Source: Acidobacteriota bacterium (GTDB lineage: Bacteria > Acidobacteriota > Blastocatellia > Pyrinomonadales > Pyrinomonadaceae). From it: a stretch of 44,979 nucleotides of DNA. Positions 25,977 through 34,849 of this stretch are shown here, piece by piece. The position numbers were made by a program, and so were the translations under genes. Positions within the stretch are counted from its first letter, which is position 1; each line of letters starts with the position of its first letter. Where the stretch lies: assembly GCA_020199995.1 (NCBI GenBank), contig JAIVJM010000050.1, positions 13,174 to 58,152 of the forward strand, in the 5' to 3' direction. Below the pieces are notes generated by a model. The model was not told the DNA's origin, ran no database searches, and saw only the letters and a list, made by a program, of their open reading frames with translations.

Positions 25977-27383
25977 ATGAAAAACTGCTCTTTCATCCTT
26001 TTGACATTAGTGGTACTGGTGTTTGCGTCGGCCCCCGTCGCGCTCGCCCAATCTGTGCCTCCCGCGCCGGGCGTCTACACGCGTCCACGCACCGTGAGCG
26101 CGACGCAGCAGCCTGCGCCCTCGACGGGCGTCGTGACCGCGACTCCCACCGTCACGCAAACCCCCGCGCCGCGGCAGAGCCCGACGCCCGCGACCAGAGA
26201 AGTGCAAACGTCGCAGCCGGGCACGGCGCCGACGACGACAACAACAACGACCGCTCCGGCGACCTCGCCAGCACCGACGACCGCGCCGCCGCAGCCCTTC
26301 AGCGTCCCCGTGCTCGCGCCCGCCGCACCCATTCCTGCGCCCTACGTCCCCTTGCAGCCCGCACACGCGCTCTCCGTGAGCAAGTACCGCGCGCGTGTCG
26401 CCGAGGCGCAGCGACTGCTCAAGTCGCGGCTCTCGCTGACCTCGATGACGCCTTCGCTCTCCTTCGTCACCATCGCGGCGCTCGATCAGGACTCGTCGAA
26501 GATTCACCAGATGAGCGTCTTGAAGCAGACCTTTTTGACGCGTGGCGCGGAGATCGTGTTGACTTCGTCCGAAGGCGTGAACCTCCGCCTGCAAGTCGTC
26601 CGGCCCAACTACGTCAATACGGCCATCGTCGTCTCTGACTTGACGGGTCGGCAGCTCACCCCGCTCGTCGTCGCGTACCCGATTGAAAAGTTCGGCAGCT
26701 TCCGCGAGATGGCCTACTACACTTCGGCGCACCCGTCGCTCGTCTCGCCCGAGCTGGTCAGGCACGGCCAATCCTACGTCCGCACGATGCTCGATCTGGC
26801 GGCGAAGCGTCTCAAGGACAAGGGCAAGAACATCTCGCCCGAGCTGATCGGCATCGCCGAGCGGCTCTGCGTCGTCGAGCATGTTGACCACGGTCGCTTC
26901 CGCAGCGAAGACCGCGGGCGGCTCTACGACGAAGTCTACGCGCTCTTCGCCCTGAACGAGCTGGACACGTACCGCTACTCGGTCAGCTCGGCGGGCGCGG
27001 GCGGTATGGTGCAGATGATCCCCTCGACTTACCAGATGGTCAGGCGGCTCCACCCCGGCGTCGGCCTCAACCCGGACTTCGTGGCGGGGATGCGCAACCA
27101 CGGCAACGCGCTCGAAGCGATGCTGCTCTACATGCAGGACACGTGGAACGGTCTCGCGCTGAATCAGGAAGTGCTCGACGCGATGGCGGTCAAGTCGGCG
27201 GCGCAGCCCGAGCTGGTCGCCGCCGGTTACAACTCGAACCCTGCGCGCCTGCCGCTCTACATCCGCCGCGGCGGCGACGCGTGGCGCACACTCATCCCGC
27301 GCGAGACGCAGATGTACCTTCAGATTTATAAGTCCGTCGAGAGCCTCGTGAAGTTCAAGGAGCGGGGCAAGGACGTAGAGTAA
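25977..27383 (+). CDS. Secreted SLT-like (lytic transglycosylase-fold) protein with Pro/Thr-rich linker
   Basis: The 468-residue product has a signal peptide ending near ALAQS, then a long Pro/Thr-rich linker (to about residue 120, including a run of consecutive Thr). A middle domain of unknown type follows (about 135-290), then a C-terminal lysozyme-like domain. There, NELDTYRYSVSSAGAGGMVQ aligns with the transglycosylase pattern ESG-x4-AVSSAGA-x-GLMQ, placing the catalytic Glu at about residue 328. VAAGYNSNPARLPLY matches the AYNAG-x3-V-x-Y motif. It probably cleaves or binds peptidoglycan. I prefer ATG 25977 over TTG 25971; no clear ribosome binding site is visible. A short GCCCGC/GCGGGC hairpin lies 30 bases upstream (25930-25947). 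Confidence 0.8.
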   Translation: MKNCSFILLTLVVLVFASAPVALAQSVPPAPGVYTRPRTVSATQQPAPSTGVVTATPTVTQTPAPRQSPTPATREVQTSQPGTAPTTTTTTTAPATSPAPTTAPPQPFSVPVLAPAAPIPAPYVPLQPAHALSVSKYRARVAEAQRLLKSRLSLTSMTPSLSFVTIAALDQDSSKIHQMSVLKQTFLTRGAEIVLTSSEGVNLRLQVVRPNYVNTAIVVSDLTGRQLTPLVVAYPIEKFGSFREMAYYTSAHPSLVSPELVRHGQSYVRTMLDLAAKRLKDKGKNISPELIGIAERLCVVEHVDHGRFRSEDRGRLYDEVYALFALNELDTYRYSVSSAGAGGMVQMIPSTYQMVRRLHPGVGLNPDFVAGMRNHGNALEAMLLYMQDTWNGLALNQEVLDAMAVKSAAQPELVAAGYNSNPARLPLYIRRGGDAWRTLIPRETQMYLQIYKSVESLVKFKERGKDVE

Positions 27384-27398
27384 CGACAGTCGAATGTC

Positions 27399-27614
27399 TA
27401 AGCCCCGGCGGGGCGGAAGAATTTAGCCCACGGCATGAGCCGTGGGAACAGAAACGTTAAGACAGGAAATAGCCCCGGAGGGGCGAAAGATATTCGAGCT
27501 TGAGCGCGAAGCCGGCTTGAATATCTTTCGCCCCTCCGGGGCTTTAACTTTTTCCCTGAGCTAGCCCACGGCCCGACGCCGTGGGCTAAATTCTTCCGCC
27601 CCTTCAGAGGGGCT
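27399..27614. repeat. Nested REP-like palindrome array (four units, A-B-B'-A')
   Basis: Outer units pair: AAGCCCCGGCGGGGCGGAAG (from 27400), followed by an internal hairpin around AGCCCACGGC (27425-27447), is repeated in inverse orientation at 27563-27614. Inner units pair: AGCCCCGGAGGGGCGAAAGA (27471-27490) with its inverted copy at 27521-27543. Each unit is itself a small palindrome (GCCCCGG/CGGGGC or GCCCACGGC/GCCGTGGG). This is the form of REP/BIME elements mobilised in trans by REP-associated tyrosine transposases; no such transposase is in the window. It lies between convergent genes and could also act as a transcription block. Confidence 0.88.
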
Positions 27615-27656
27615 TCGCCCGGAAGTCCTGCGGACATTGACGGGTCAGAGGGTCGG

Positions 27657-28736
27657 TCAGCGAATGACCCTGATGTCGCGTTCGCTGAAGATTTTCCAGC
27701 CCGCGCCCGTCCGTTGCCAACGCAGTTCCTGAATGACCGCGCCGCGTTGGGTTCTCGAACCCTTCTCGATTCTGTACCTTTTGCGGAAGCGCATGATGGC
27801 CGTCCGCCCGCCGTCGCGGAAGATGATCTCCGGCTCTTCCGCGCGGATGTCAATCACTTGAGCCGATGCAAAGATGCGTATTTTCTCGTTGCGCACGAAG
27901 GCGCGCGAGACGTTGCGCGCGAGGTAAAACGCCCTCACCGGCGTCGCGTAGAAACGCATCTGCTTCTCGATGTCGCGCGCGTTAGTCGCGCCCACCCACT
28001 CGTCGAGCGCTTCGCGCAGCGCGGCGGCAGCGGCGACGCCCCCGGTCTCGGCGGCGGGCTGCATTCTCGGCCCCGAGGCGACTGAGGCGTCAACTCCTTC
28101 ACGAGCCTCCCGCGCCTCCCGGGCCGCTTGCGTCTCTTCATAGATGTCCCACCGCGCGACGTCAGAAATCTTGTTGTAGACGGTCTGAATGACGACCGGC
28201 TCGTTGAGCTGTTCGGCGGAGATGCGGCGCGTCACGCGGAGCCGCCTGCCCTCTTCGACGGACGCGAAGAGGACGCTGAAATTATCGTCCGTCCTGCCGC
28301 TCGAACTGAACACGAGCTTCTCTCCTTCGAGCGCCGCGCGCGAGCGTATGAGGTGACCGTCGTCGGCGCGCTCGGTGCGGACGACGCCGTCGGCCATGAG
28401 CGTGATGCGCGGCGCGCGGGACGAGCCGATGCTGACGCGCCGCCCCGTGCGCTCGATGGCGAGCAGGTCGGGGGGCGTCAGTCGCACCGCCAGATCAATA
28501 AAGAAGCGCTGCTGCTCGCCGAACGGGAGGTTGCTGGAAGCACCCGCGACGACCGAATAGAGCTTGTCGCTGCCGTCAATGTCTATCCGGTAGACGCCGT
28601 TCAGTGAGGACACGGCTGGCGGGACGGCGCGCGACGCCGTGCGTGAACGCCGACTATCTTGCGCGCGGGCAGACCCGCCGAAACACGCCAGCAGGACTGT
28701 CAGCAATATCAGGACGTTGCCCCGCACACTCTTCAT
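27657..28736 (-). CDS. Secreted protein with C-terminal NTF2-like (SnoaL/DUF4440-type) domain
   Basis: The 359-residue protein has a signal peptide (NVLILLTVLLACFGGSARAQ). A beta-rich N-terminal domain (about 45-190: NGVYRIDIDGSDKLYSVV ... LRVTRRISAEQLNEPVVIQ) resembles a lipocalin-type or similar binding fold. A linker follows, then a C-terminal cone-shaped NTF2-like domain (EWVGATNARDIEKQMRFYA, then YLARNVSRAFVRNEKIRIFA and WQRTGAGWKIFSERDIRVI). The W-x-A-x-x-x-x-D-x-x-x-x-x-x-Y pattern and the GWKIxSE end are typical of periplasmic NTF2-like domains found with L,D-transpeptidases. Function unknown; ligand binding is likely. Confidence 0.75.
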   Translation of the reverse strand: MKSVRGNVLILLTVLLACFGGSARAQDSRRSRTASRAVPPAVSSLNGVYRIDIDGSDKLYSVVAGASSNLPFGEQQRFFIDLAVRLTPPDLLAIERTGRRVSIGSSRAPRITLMADGVVRTERADDGHLIRSRAALEGEKLVFSSSGRTDDNFSVLFASVEEGRRLRVTRRISAEQLNEPVVIQTVYNKISDVARWDIYEETQAAREAREAREGVDASVASGPRMQPAAETGGVAAAAALREALDEWVGATNARDIEKQMRFYATPVRAFYLARNVSRAFVRNEKIRIFASAQVIDIRAEEPEIIFRDGGRTAIMRFRKRYRIEKGSRTQRGAVIQELRWQRTGAGWKIFSERDIRVIR

Positions 28737-28778
28737 ATCGCCTCCCTCTCGCTCATCCTCGCCTCACGACCACACATC

Positions 28779-28907
28779 TTATTGAACACCTCGCGCCGCG
28801 ACGCTGAACTCTTTTGCGGTCAAAGAGCCTCGCCCACATACAAGGCACTGCGCCTGATGGGACGCGGATTCGTACCGGCAGTCGGAGCAGATGCAGACTG
28901 AGTTCAT
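28779..28907 (-). CDS. Small zinc-ribbon protein, 42 residues
   Basis: A short open frame with ATG at 28907 and TAA at 28779-28781 encodes MNSVCICSDCRYESASHQAQ followed by CLVCGRGSLTAKEF and a short basic tail. The spacing Cys-x-Cys-x2-Cys and a later Cys-x2-Cys-Gly is that of a rubredoxin-like zinc ribbon. An AGGA lies ten bases upstream of the ATG. It sits between the copper amine oxidase and the NTF2-like gene, all on the minus strand. The regular cysteine pairs argue against chance, but homology was not tested. Confidence 0.6.
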   Translation of the reverse strand: MNSVCICSDCRYESASHQAQCLVCGRGSLTAKEFSVAARGVQ

Positions 28908-28935
28908 CAACCCCCAATCCTCTCAGCTTTAAATG

Positions 28936-30936
28936 TCACCTCGGCACGTCGAGCGCGGGGTTTCTTGAGAAGAAGCCGCCCGGAATCATCTTAAAGCCGA
29001 CGTGCGTGACGGGCATCACGGGCCACTCTTCGGGGCGCGGGATGTGCGTCACGCCGAGCGTGTACCAGACGACCACGTCCTGATTGATGAGCGATTCGTT
29101 ATTTACAACCCAGCGCGGCAGGCCGTCGCCGCCGCGGCTCTGGTTCGGGTAGACCCCGGCGGCGCTCATCTCTTCGGGGCTGTAGCGGGTGGCCCAGAAA
29201 TGGTTGTTGATGAATCCCGCGCGGCGGCGCACCTCCGAGGTCGGCGCGACGTAGGGCAGAGAGTTCGCGCCGGGCACGAGGATGTAACTGGTGTTGTGGC
29301 CGAGCGTGTTGCGCGCCGAAGGGTTCAAGACCGCCCACGTCCGCGCCGACGGCATGTCCATCCGGCGCTGCGCCGCGCGCTCATTCCCGAGAAGCGTCTC
29401 CTCCATGAGGATGCCGTTCTGAGAGGGGTTCGCGCGCCCGACGGGCAGGGCGCGCGTGTTCATCTCGTGCACGGAGTTGTTCTGCCCGTCCACGTCGAAG
29501 TCGAGGCGGAAGCTGAAGAAGTGCTGGTGGTGCGGCGCGACGACGTTGGCCGCGACGAGGTGGCCGCTCTTTGCATGCGCGCCGTGCCCCACGGCCTTCG
29601 TCTCGCGCACGCCCTTCGGGAGCATGATGCCGGAGAGCGCCGCGTCGGCTTCGAGCGTGCCGTCCTGATGAAAAATCCAGTTGACGGCGTAGTCGTAGTT
29701 GCCGATGGTGGCGATGAAGAAGACGACGAGCTGGCGCGCGCGCCTCGACTCGTTCTTCCCCGAATAACCCTCGAAGTGCTTCCAGAGCATCCCGCCGTCG
29801 CGCTCGTAGATGCCGACGGCGCGCTCCTTGACGTAGGGCTGCCCGTCGTCGCCCGCGAAGGTGGCGTCGAGGAGGGTGGCGTTCTCCGGAGCGTCCGTCT
29901 TCGGCTCAATCGAGCTGGCGAGGCGACCGACGCTGTACTCGCCCACGTCGAAGGCGCTCCGCCAGCGCCAGTCCTGATCCGTGTCGCCGTATGGCACGAC
30001 CATCTCCGAGAGCGAAGCGCGGTAGAGGATGGGGCGCACGCGCCCGCCGTCTTCGTACCCGACGGTGTGGAGCACCAGCCCCTCGCGCGGGTGCATGGTG
30101 TAGCGGAAGCGCCACTTCTGCCAGCGAATCTCCTGCCCGCTGAGCTCGAAGCTCGCGCCTCCGGGCTGGGTGATGTTAAGCGGCTTCGGCGCTTCGCGCG
30201 TGCCCGTGGATTTCTCGTCCAACTGCTGGCTCGGCGGCGGGAGCGGCACGATGCCCGTCTCCGTGACCTCCAGAACCTGCTCGGTGTTCATGTTGACGAG
30301 CGCGACGACACCCTCGATTGGCTGCCCGTAAAAATTGTTAGAGCCGCCGCCGTCGCCCGCGTCCGGTTTGTAGTAGGAGAGCGCGCGGATGAGCCGCATC
30401 CCACGGTGCCGTGCCGGGACCTGCCCGACCGCCCAGCCGTCTATCTGCACCTTCTCGAAATCATCTATGCCGCGCTTGCGCATCGCCGCCTGCCAGCGCA
30501 CGTCCGCCTTGACGATGGGCGAGAGCGCGTCGAACTCGGTCGAAGTGACGAGCGGCTGCACGCCCTTCGCTTCGCTCCACGCGAGCACGCGCCCCGACTT
30601 CAAATCAACGACCGCCTCGAACGTGCGGTTGCCCCGGAGGTCGAGAATCGCGGCGAAAGCCTGTCGGCTGAATGGCGCGCCCGGCTTGAAAGCCAGCGTC
30701 TCGCCCTTCGACGGCTCTTTCAAAACGATGGTCGAAAAAATCGCGCCCTTCGGGAACCGCGCATCAGCGCCGAGGACCTCGGACGCGGCCTTGATCTCGT
30801 CCGCGGTCAGCGAGTCGAGCGGGTGCACGGGTTGCGCGGCGACGGCCTGCGCGGCGAGGGCGAACACGATTAAAAACTGCGCGCAGAAAAGCAGGAAGGA
30901 GTGGGAACGTCTCGCTTCGTGTGGGTGGTGGCTCAT
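28936..30936 (-). CDS. Copper-containing primary amine oxidase (secreted)
   Basis: Oxidises primary amines to aldehydes with release of ammonia and hydrogen peroxide, in the periplasm. The 666-residue protein has a signal peptide (FLIVFALAAQAVAAQ, cleavage near 34). The catalytic base is Asp330 in RSAFDVGEYSVG. The topaquinone precursor is Tyr414 in IGNYDYAVNW. Copper ligands are His470 and His472 in APHHQHFF, with a third in GVTHIPRPEEWPVMP near the C-terminus. All core residues are present, so an active enzyme is expected. Length is typical. The gene starts seven bases after the ABC exporter gene stop, with GAGGAG upstream, so the two are probably cotranscribed. Confidence 0.94.
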   Translation of the reverse strand: MSHHPHEARRSHSFLLFCAQFLIVFALAAQAVAAQPVHPLDSLTADEIKAASEVLGADARFPKGAIFSTIVLKEPSKGETLAFKPGAPFSRQAFAAILDLRGNRTFEAVVDLKSGRVLAWSEAKGVQPLVTSTEFDALSPIVKADVRWQAAMRKRGIDDFEKVQIDGWAVGQVPARHRGMRLIRALSYYKPDAGDGGGSNNFYGQPIEGVVALVNMNTEQVLEVTETGIVPLPPPSQQLDEKSTGTREAPKPLNITQPGGASFELSGQEIRWQKWRFRYTMHPREGLVLHTVGYEDGGRVRPILYRASLSEMVVPYGDTDQDWRWRSAFDVGEYSVGRLASSIEPKTDAPENATLLDATFAGDDGQPYVKERAVGIYERDGGMLWKHFEGYSGKNESRRARQLVVFFIATIGNYDYAVNWIFHQDGTLEADAALSGIMLPKGVRETKAVGHGAHAKSGHLVAANVVAPHHQHFFSFRLDFDVDGQNNSVHEMNTRALPVGRANPSQNGILMEETLLGNERAAQRRMDMPSARTWAVLNPSARNTLGHNTSYILVPGANSLPYVAPTSEVRRRAGFINNHFWATRYSPEEMSAAGVYPNQSRGGDGLPRWVVNNESLINQDVVVWYTLGVTHIPRPEEWPVMPVTHVGFKMIPGGFFSRNPALDVPR

Positions 30937-30942
30937 CGGTTT

Positions 30943-32826
30943 TTAAGCTCCTCGGAATGCTGGATGAAAATCGCTGACAGGATTTGAGAGCGATGCATTG
31001 TAATACCGACTTGCAGAATAAACTAAGGGGAACGGGGGCAAGCCCCCTTCCTGACTGCGCGGTGTGAACTTGAGCGATGCAAGGTGGAGTTCCTGATGCG
31101 TGCCCTGCTCGCGGATTTCGCCGTGGTGGAGGACGATGATGCGGTCGGCGCTCTGGACGGTCGAGAGCCTGTGCGCGACGACGACCGAGGTGCGGTCGCG
31201 CAGGACGCGCTCGATGGCCTGCTGGATCAACTGCTCGGTCTCGGTGTCAATCGAGCTGGTCGCCTCGTCGAGGATGAGGAGCGTCGGGTCGAAGGCGAGC
31301 GCGCGCGCGAAAGAGACGAGCTGCTTCTGACCCACCGAGAGCCCCGCGCCGCGCTCGCGCACCTCCGCGCCGTACCCTTCAGGCAGGCGCTCGATGAACT
31401 TGTCGGCGTGAACCTCCTGCGCGGCCCAGCGGACGCGGTCTTCGCCGATCTCCTCGCGGCCCAGACGGATGTTGCTCTCGATGGTCCCGCTGAAGAGGAA
31501 GACGTCCTGAAGGACGACGGCGAAGTTCTCGCGCAGCGCCTTCAAGTCCCATTCGCGCACGTCCACGCCGTCGAGCAGGACGCTCCCGCGCTGCACATCG
31601 TAGAAGCGCATAAGGAGGTTCGTGATCGTCGTCTTGCCCGAGCCCGTATGGCCGACGAGCGCGACCGACTGCCCCGGCTCGACCGTGAAGGAGACATCCT
31701 TCAAGACCCATTCTTCGTCGTGGTAGGCGAACCACACATCACGGAATTCGATGTGCCCGCGCGCGCGCCCCGTCTCGCGCGGATGTTCGGGCGAAGTGAC
31801 GCCGACGGGCAGGTCGAGCGTGCGGAAGATGCGCTGCGAGGCGACAAGCGCGGCCTGAAAGACGTTGTACTTGTCGGAGATGTCGCGGATCGGCTGGAAG
31901 AGTCGCTGCGAATACTGGATGAAGGCGACAAGCGCGCCGAGCGAGAGCACTTCGACGGCGGCGGTGTTCTGCATCACGCGCCAGCCGCCGTACCAGATGA
32001 TGAGCGCGACGCCGAGCGAGCCGATGAAGTCAACGAGCGGGAAGAAGACCGAGTAGTAGAAGATGGTCTCGACGTGCGCGCGCCGGTGGTCGTCGTTGAT
32101 GTCGTGGAACTGCCGGAACGACTTCGCCTCGCGATTGAAAATCTGGACGGTCTGCGCGCCCGAGAGGTGTTCCTGAAGGAACGAGTTGATGCGCGCCAGC
32201 TTCGTCCGCACAAGGTCGTAGCCGCGCCGCGCGTGCTTGCGGAACCACGTCGTCGCCGCGAAGAGGAGCGGGACGGTGACGAGCGCGACTAAGGTCAGAC
32301 GCCAGTCCATCCAGAACATGATGCTGGCGATGGCGAGCACCATGATGACGTCGCCCAGACCCTCGATGACGCCTGAGGTGAAGAGCTCGTTCAGCGAGTC
32401 CACGTCGGAAGTGAGGCGCGTCATCACCCGGCCCACCGGATTGCGGTCGAAGTAGGCGACCTCGTGGCGCTGCAACTTCTCGTAGAGTTCGGCGCGCAGG
32501 TCGTACATGACGTGCTGGCCGACCGATTGGAGGAGCACGGTCTGGAAATAAGAGATAACGAGCTGAAACAGCTTGAGGCCCGTGAAGGCGAGCGCCAGCC
32601 AGTGGAGCCCCGCGAGATGCTTCGGCAGGATGTACCAGTCAATCGCGTACTGGAAGAATTTCGGCTCCAGCACGGCGAGCGCGTTGACGAAGAGCGTGAG
32701 CCCGAGCGCGGGCAGGATGAGCCACTTGTAAGGCTTGAGGTAGCGCAGCAGACGCCGCGCGCTGCCCGGATCGGAGGTCTTGCCGAGCGCCTCTTCTTCG
32801 TGAAACTGTTTGACCGCGGTGGACAT
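30943..32826 (-). CDS. ABC exporter half-transporter, catalytically complete subunit, with repeat-derived C-terminal insertion
   Basis: A type IV (MsbA-like) exporter half: six membrane helices (about 35-310), then an ATPase domain with Walker A GHTGSGKT (392-399), Walker [13 protein letters not shown] with the catalytic Glu, H-loop VAHRLS, and a non-canonical signature LSVGQ. Paired with the upstream gene it should form a heterodimer. The usual C-terminus after GTHQEL is replaced: residues 586-613 are encoded by an in-frame 84-bp insertion with a 10-bp direct repeat (30988-31081), seen as ASL-28 residues-ASL. The start is taken as ATG 32826; a TTG nine bases upstream is possible. It is followed at once by the amine oxidase gene. 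Confidence 0.92.
   Translation of the reverse strand: MSTAVKQFHEEEALGKTSDPGSARRLLRYLKPYKWLILPALGLTLFVNALAVLEPKFFQYAIDWYILPKHLAGLHWLALAFTGLKLFQLVISYFQTVLLQSVGQHVMYDLRAELYEKLQRHEVAYFDRNPVGRVMTRLTSDVDSLNELFTSGVIEGLGDVIMVLAIASIMFWMDWRLTLVALVTVPLLFAATTWFRKHARRGYDLVRTKLARINSFLQEHLSGAQTVQIFNREAKSFRQFHDINDDHRRAHVETIFYYSVFFPLVDFIGSLGVALIIWYGGWRVMQNTAAVEVLSLGALVAFIQYSQRLFQPIRDISDKYNVFQAALVASQRIFRTLDLPVGVTSPEHPRETGRARGHIEFRDVWFAYHDEEWVLKDVSFTVEPGQSVALVGHTGSGKTTITNLLMRFYDVQRGSVLLDGVDVREWDLKALRENFAVVLQDVFLFSGTIESNIRLGREEIGEDRVRWAAQEVHADKFIERLPEGYGAEVRERGAGLSVGQKQLVSFARALAFDPTLLILDEATSSIDTETEQLIQQAIERVLRDRTSVVVAHRLSTVQSADRIIVLHHGEIREQGTHQELHLASLKFTPRSQEGGLPPFPLVYSASRYYNASLSNPVSDFHPAFRGA
30988..31081. mobile_element. 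MITE-like 74-bp insertion with 10-bp target-site duplication
   Basis: GAGCGATGCA occurs at 30988-30997 and again at 31072-31081, flanking 74 bases that include a strong hairpin GGGGGCAAGCCCCC (31034-31047) with outer pairing AAGGGG/TTCC. Insert plus one repeat copy equals 84 bases, a multiple of three, so the exporter reading frame is kept and 28 residues are added. Terminal inverted repeats are weak (ACCG at both ends). No second copy was noticed in the window. Confidence 0.65.
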
Positions 32827-32841
32827 AAAATTCAAAAAGAG

Positions 32842-32903
32842 AGTCTGGAACCGGAAAGAAACTTGTCTTTGATTTGAGACTCCGGACTTCAGACTCCAGA
32901 CTT
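32842..32903. repeat. Intergenic hairpin, second copy of AGTCTGGAGTC family
   Basis: The right arm (32874-32903) contains, on the minus strand, AGTCTGGAGTCTGAAGTCC, shared with the argR-argG element (2316-2388). The left arm (32842-32858, AGTCTGGAACCGGAAAG) is a shorter complement. The stop codon of the upstream exporter gene (32902-32904) is at the arm edge. The copy is less symmetrical than at 2316-2388, with about half of the left arm eroded. Confidence 0.75.
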
Positions 32904-34644
32904 AACTGGCTGCCAGCTCTTCCTCCAGCAGTTGCCGCTCGTAGAGCGCGGCATATTCGCCGCCGTGCGCGAGCAGCTCTCCGTGCGTGCCGCGCTCGAC
33001 GACGCGGCCCTCTTCGAGGACACAGATCAGATCGGCGTCGCGCACCGTCGAGATGCGGTGCGAGACGATGAGGCTCGTCCGCTCGCGCATCACGCCGCGC
33101 AGTTGGGCCAGAATCTTCTCCTCAGTGTAGGTGTCCACCGCCGAGAGCGAATCGTCGAGGATGAGAATTCGCGGCTGGCGCATGACGGCGCGCGCAATCG
33201 CGGTGCGCTGCTTCTGCCCGCCGGAGAGTGTGATGCCGCGCTCGCCCACAAGCGTGTCGAATCCTTCGGGGAAGCCGCGCACGTCTTCGGCGAGTCCGGC
33301 GATCTCCGCCGCCCACTCGACCTCCGCGCGTCCGGCGCGCTCGACGCCGAAGGCGACGTTCTCGGCGAGCGTCTCGCTGAAGAGGAAAGTCTCCTGCGGC
33401 ACATATCCGATTGCGCCGCGCAGCTGCGCGAGCGGGTATTCGCGCACGTCCACGCCGTCCACGAAGACCATCCCCGAAGGCGCTTCCGTGATGCGCGGCA
33501 TGAGGTTCATGAGCGTGGACTTGCCGGAGCCCGTCCGGCCCACGAAGGCGACGGTCTGGCCCGCCTCGATGGTCAGGTTGATGTCGCGCAGCACCGCGGG
33601 GCTGTGCTCGCCGTAGGCGAAGGTCAGGCCGCGGAACTCGATGCGACCGCGGATGTCGGGCCGCGCGCTGACGCCGGGCCGGTCGTCAATCGAAGGCTCG
33701 ACGGCGAAAATCGCGTTCATGCGCTTGAGGCTCGCGCGCCCCCTTTGGTACAGGTTGGCGACGTAGCCGAGCGCGATGAGCGGCCAGATAAGGCGCATCA
33801 GGTAGAGGTTCAGCTCGACAAACTCGCCCGGCGTGATCGCGCCGCGGATGGCGAGCAGGCCGCCGTACCAGAGGATCAAGACCTGCCCGAGCCCGATGAG
33901 GAACTGGATGAGCGGGCGCATCACCGCCGAGATGCGGACGAGGTGCAGGTTGCGGTCGGCGTACTCGCGGTTGAGCTGTTTGAAGGCGGCAATCTCCGGC
34001 CCCTCCTGCGCGTAGGCGCGCACGACGCGGACGCCGGAGAAGTTCTCCTGCGCGCGCGCCGAGATGCGCGAGAAGAACTCCTGAATCTTCTCGAAGCGGA
34101 CGTGCACCTGCTGGCCGAAGAATTTGACCGTCAGCGAGACGAGCGGCATCGTCACGAAGAGCAGGAGCGTGAGGCGGATGTTGATGCGGAGCATGAGGGG
34201 GAGAACGATGAGGACGACGAAGAGGGTCTGCATCGTGTACATGACCATCGGCCCGGCGAGCTGGCGCACGGCGGCCAGATCGTTCGTCGCGCGCGCCATC
34301 AGGTCGCCCGTGCGGTGTTCGTGGAAGAAGGAGACGGGGAGGCGCTGGAGGTGCGCGAAAAAATCCTGCCGGAGGTCGTACTCGACGTGCCGGGACATGC
34401 CGATCAGGACGCGGCGCTGGAGGAAGAGGAAGACGCCGCTCACGGCGCTCACGCCGAGGATGGTCAAGGCATAGCCCGTAATCTTCCGCCACGTCACGTC
34501 CGCGCGCAGGTCGTCCACGGCGCGACCGACGTAGAGCGGGACGAGCAGCCCAAAGACGACCGACAGGAAGATACAGAGGACGCCGACCGCGAGAGACTTT
34601 TTGTAGGGGCGGAAGTACCGCGCGAATTTTTTTAGATCACCCAT
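32902..34644 (-). CDS. ABC exporter half-transporter with degenerate catalytic site
   Basis: The 580-residue type IV exporter half has membrane helices in the first 310 residues ([20 protein letters not shown] first), then an ATPase domain with Walker [10 protein letters not shown], signature LSGGQKQ, and Walker [13 protein letters not shown], where the catalytic Glu is replaced by Asp. The partner encoded just downstream has the intact Glu but a non-canonical signature (LSVGQ). Together they predict one degenerate and one consensus ATP site, as in the TM287/288, LmrCD and BmrCD heterodimers. Typical cargo is lipids or hydrophobic compounds; the actual substrate is unknown. I chose ATG 34644 because sequence upstream of [10 protein letters not shown] in this frame is low-complexity and non-homologous. 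Confidence 0.93.
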   Translation of the reverse strand: MGDLKKFARYFRPYKKSLAVGVLCIFLSVVFGLLVPLYVGRAVDDLRADVTWRKITGYALTILGVSAVSGVFLFLQRRVLIGMSRHVEYDLRQDFFAHLQRLPVSFFHEHRTGDLMARATNDLAAVRQLAGPMVMYTMQTLFVVLIVLPLMLRINIRLTLLLFVTMPLVSLTVKFFGQQVHVRFEKIQEFFSRISARAQENFSGVRVVRAYAQEGPEIAAFKQLNREYADRNLHLVRISAVMRPLIQFLIGLGQVLILWYGGLLAIRGAITPGEFVELNLYLMRLIWPLIALGYVANLYQRGRASLKRMNAIFAVEPSIDDRPGVSARPDIRGRIEFRGLTFAYGEHSPAVLRDINLTIEAGQTVAFVGRTGSGKSTLMNLMPRITEAPSGMVFVDGVDVREYPLAQLRGAIGYVPQETFLFSETLAENVAFGVERAGRAEVEWAAEIAGLAEDVRGFPEGFDTLVGERGITLSGGQKQRTAIARAVMRQPRILILDDSLSAVDTYTEEKILAQLRGVMRERTSLIVSHRISTVRDADLICVLEEGRVVERGTHGELLAHGGEYAALYERQLLEEELAAS

Positions 34645-34778
34645 AGAGGAGCCGTGAAAGCCTGAAATCCCTCGCCCGTGCCTGACGAAACGTGCACGGT
34701 CTATGATGCGTGATTCGTCGCCTAAAGCCAAACGCGGGCGCGCCCGAAAGACCGCTCGCGGCTCTGTTCCAGACGCGC

Positions 34779-34817
34779 AAAAAGAGCGCGGAGAGTTTCG
34801 ACTCTCACGCGCTCTTT
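34779..34817 (-). terminator. Intrinsic terminator of the GGDEF gene
   Basis: The stem AAAGAGCGCG (34781-34790) pairs with CGCGCTCTTT (34808-34817), extended by GAGAGT/ACTCTC around a TTCG tetraloop. On the minus strand it runs into TTTTTGCG. It is placed 33 bases after the diguanylate cyclase stop codon. Confidence 0.85.
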
Positions 34818-34849
34818 GATGGCTCGTCCCGCTTCGATACTCGGACGGG

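Noticed and set aside
28814-29083. Plus-strand 89-codon open frame over the amine oxidase 3' end
   Set aside because: Opposite to the confident amine oxidase gene and the zinc-ribbon frame; no supporting features.
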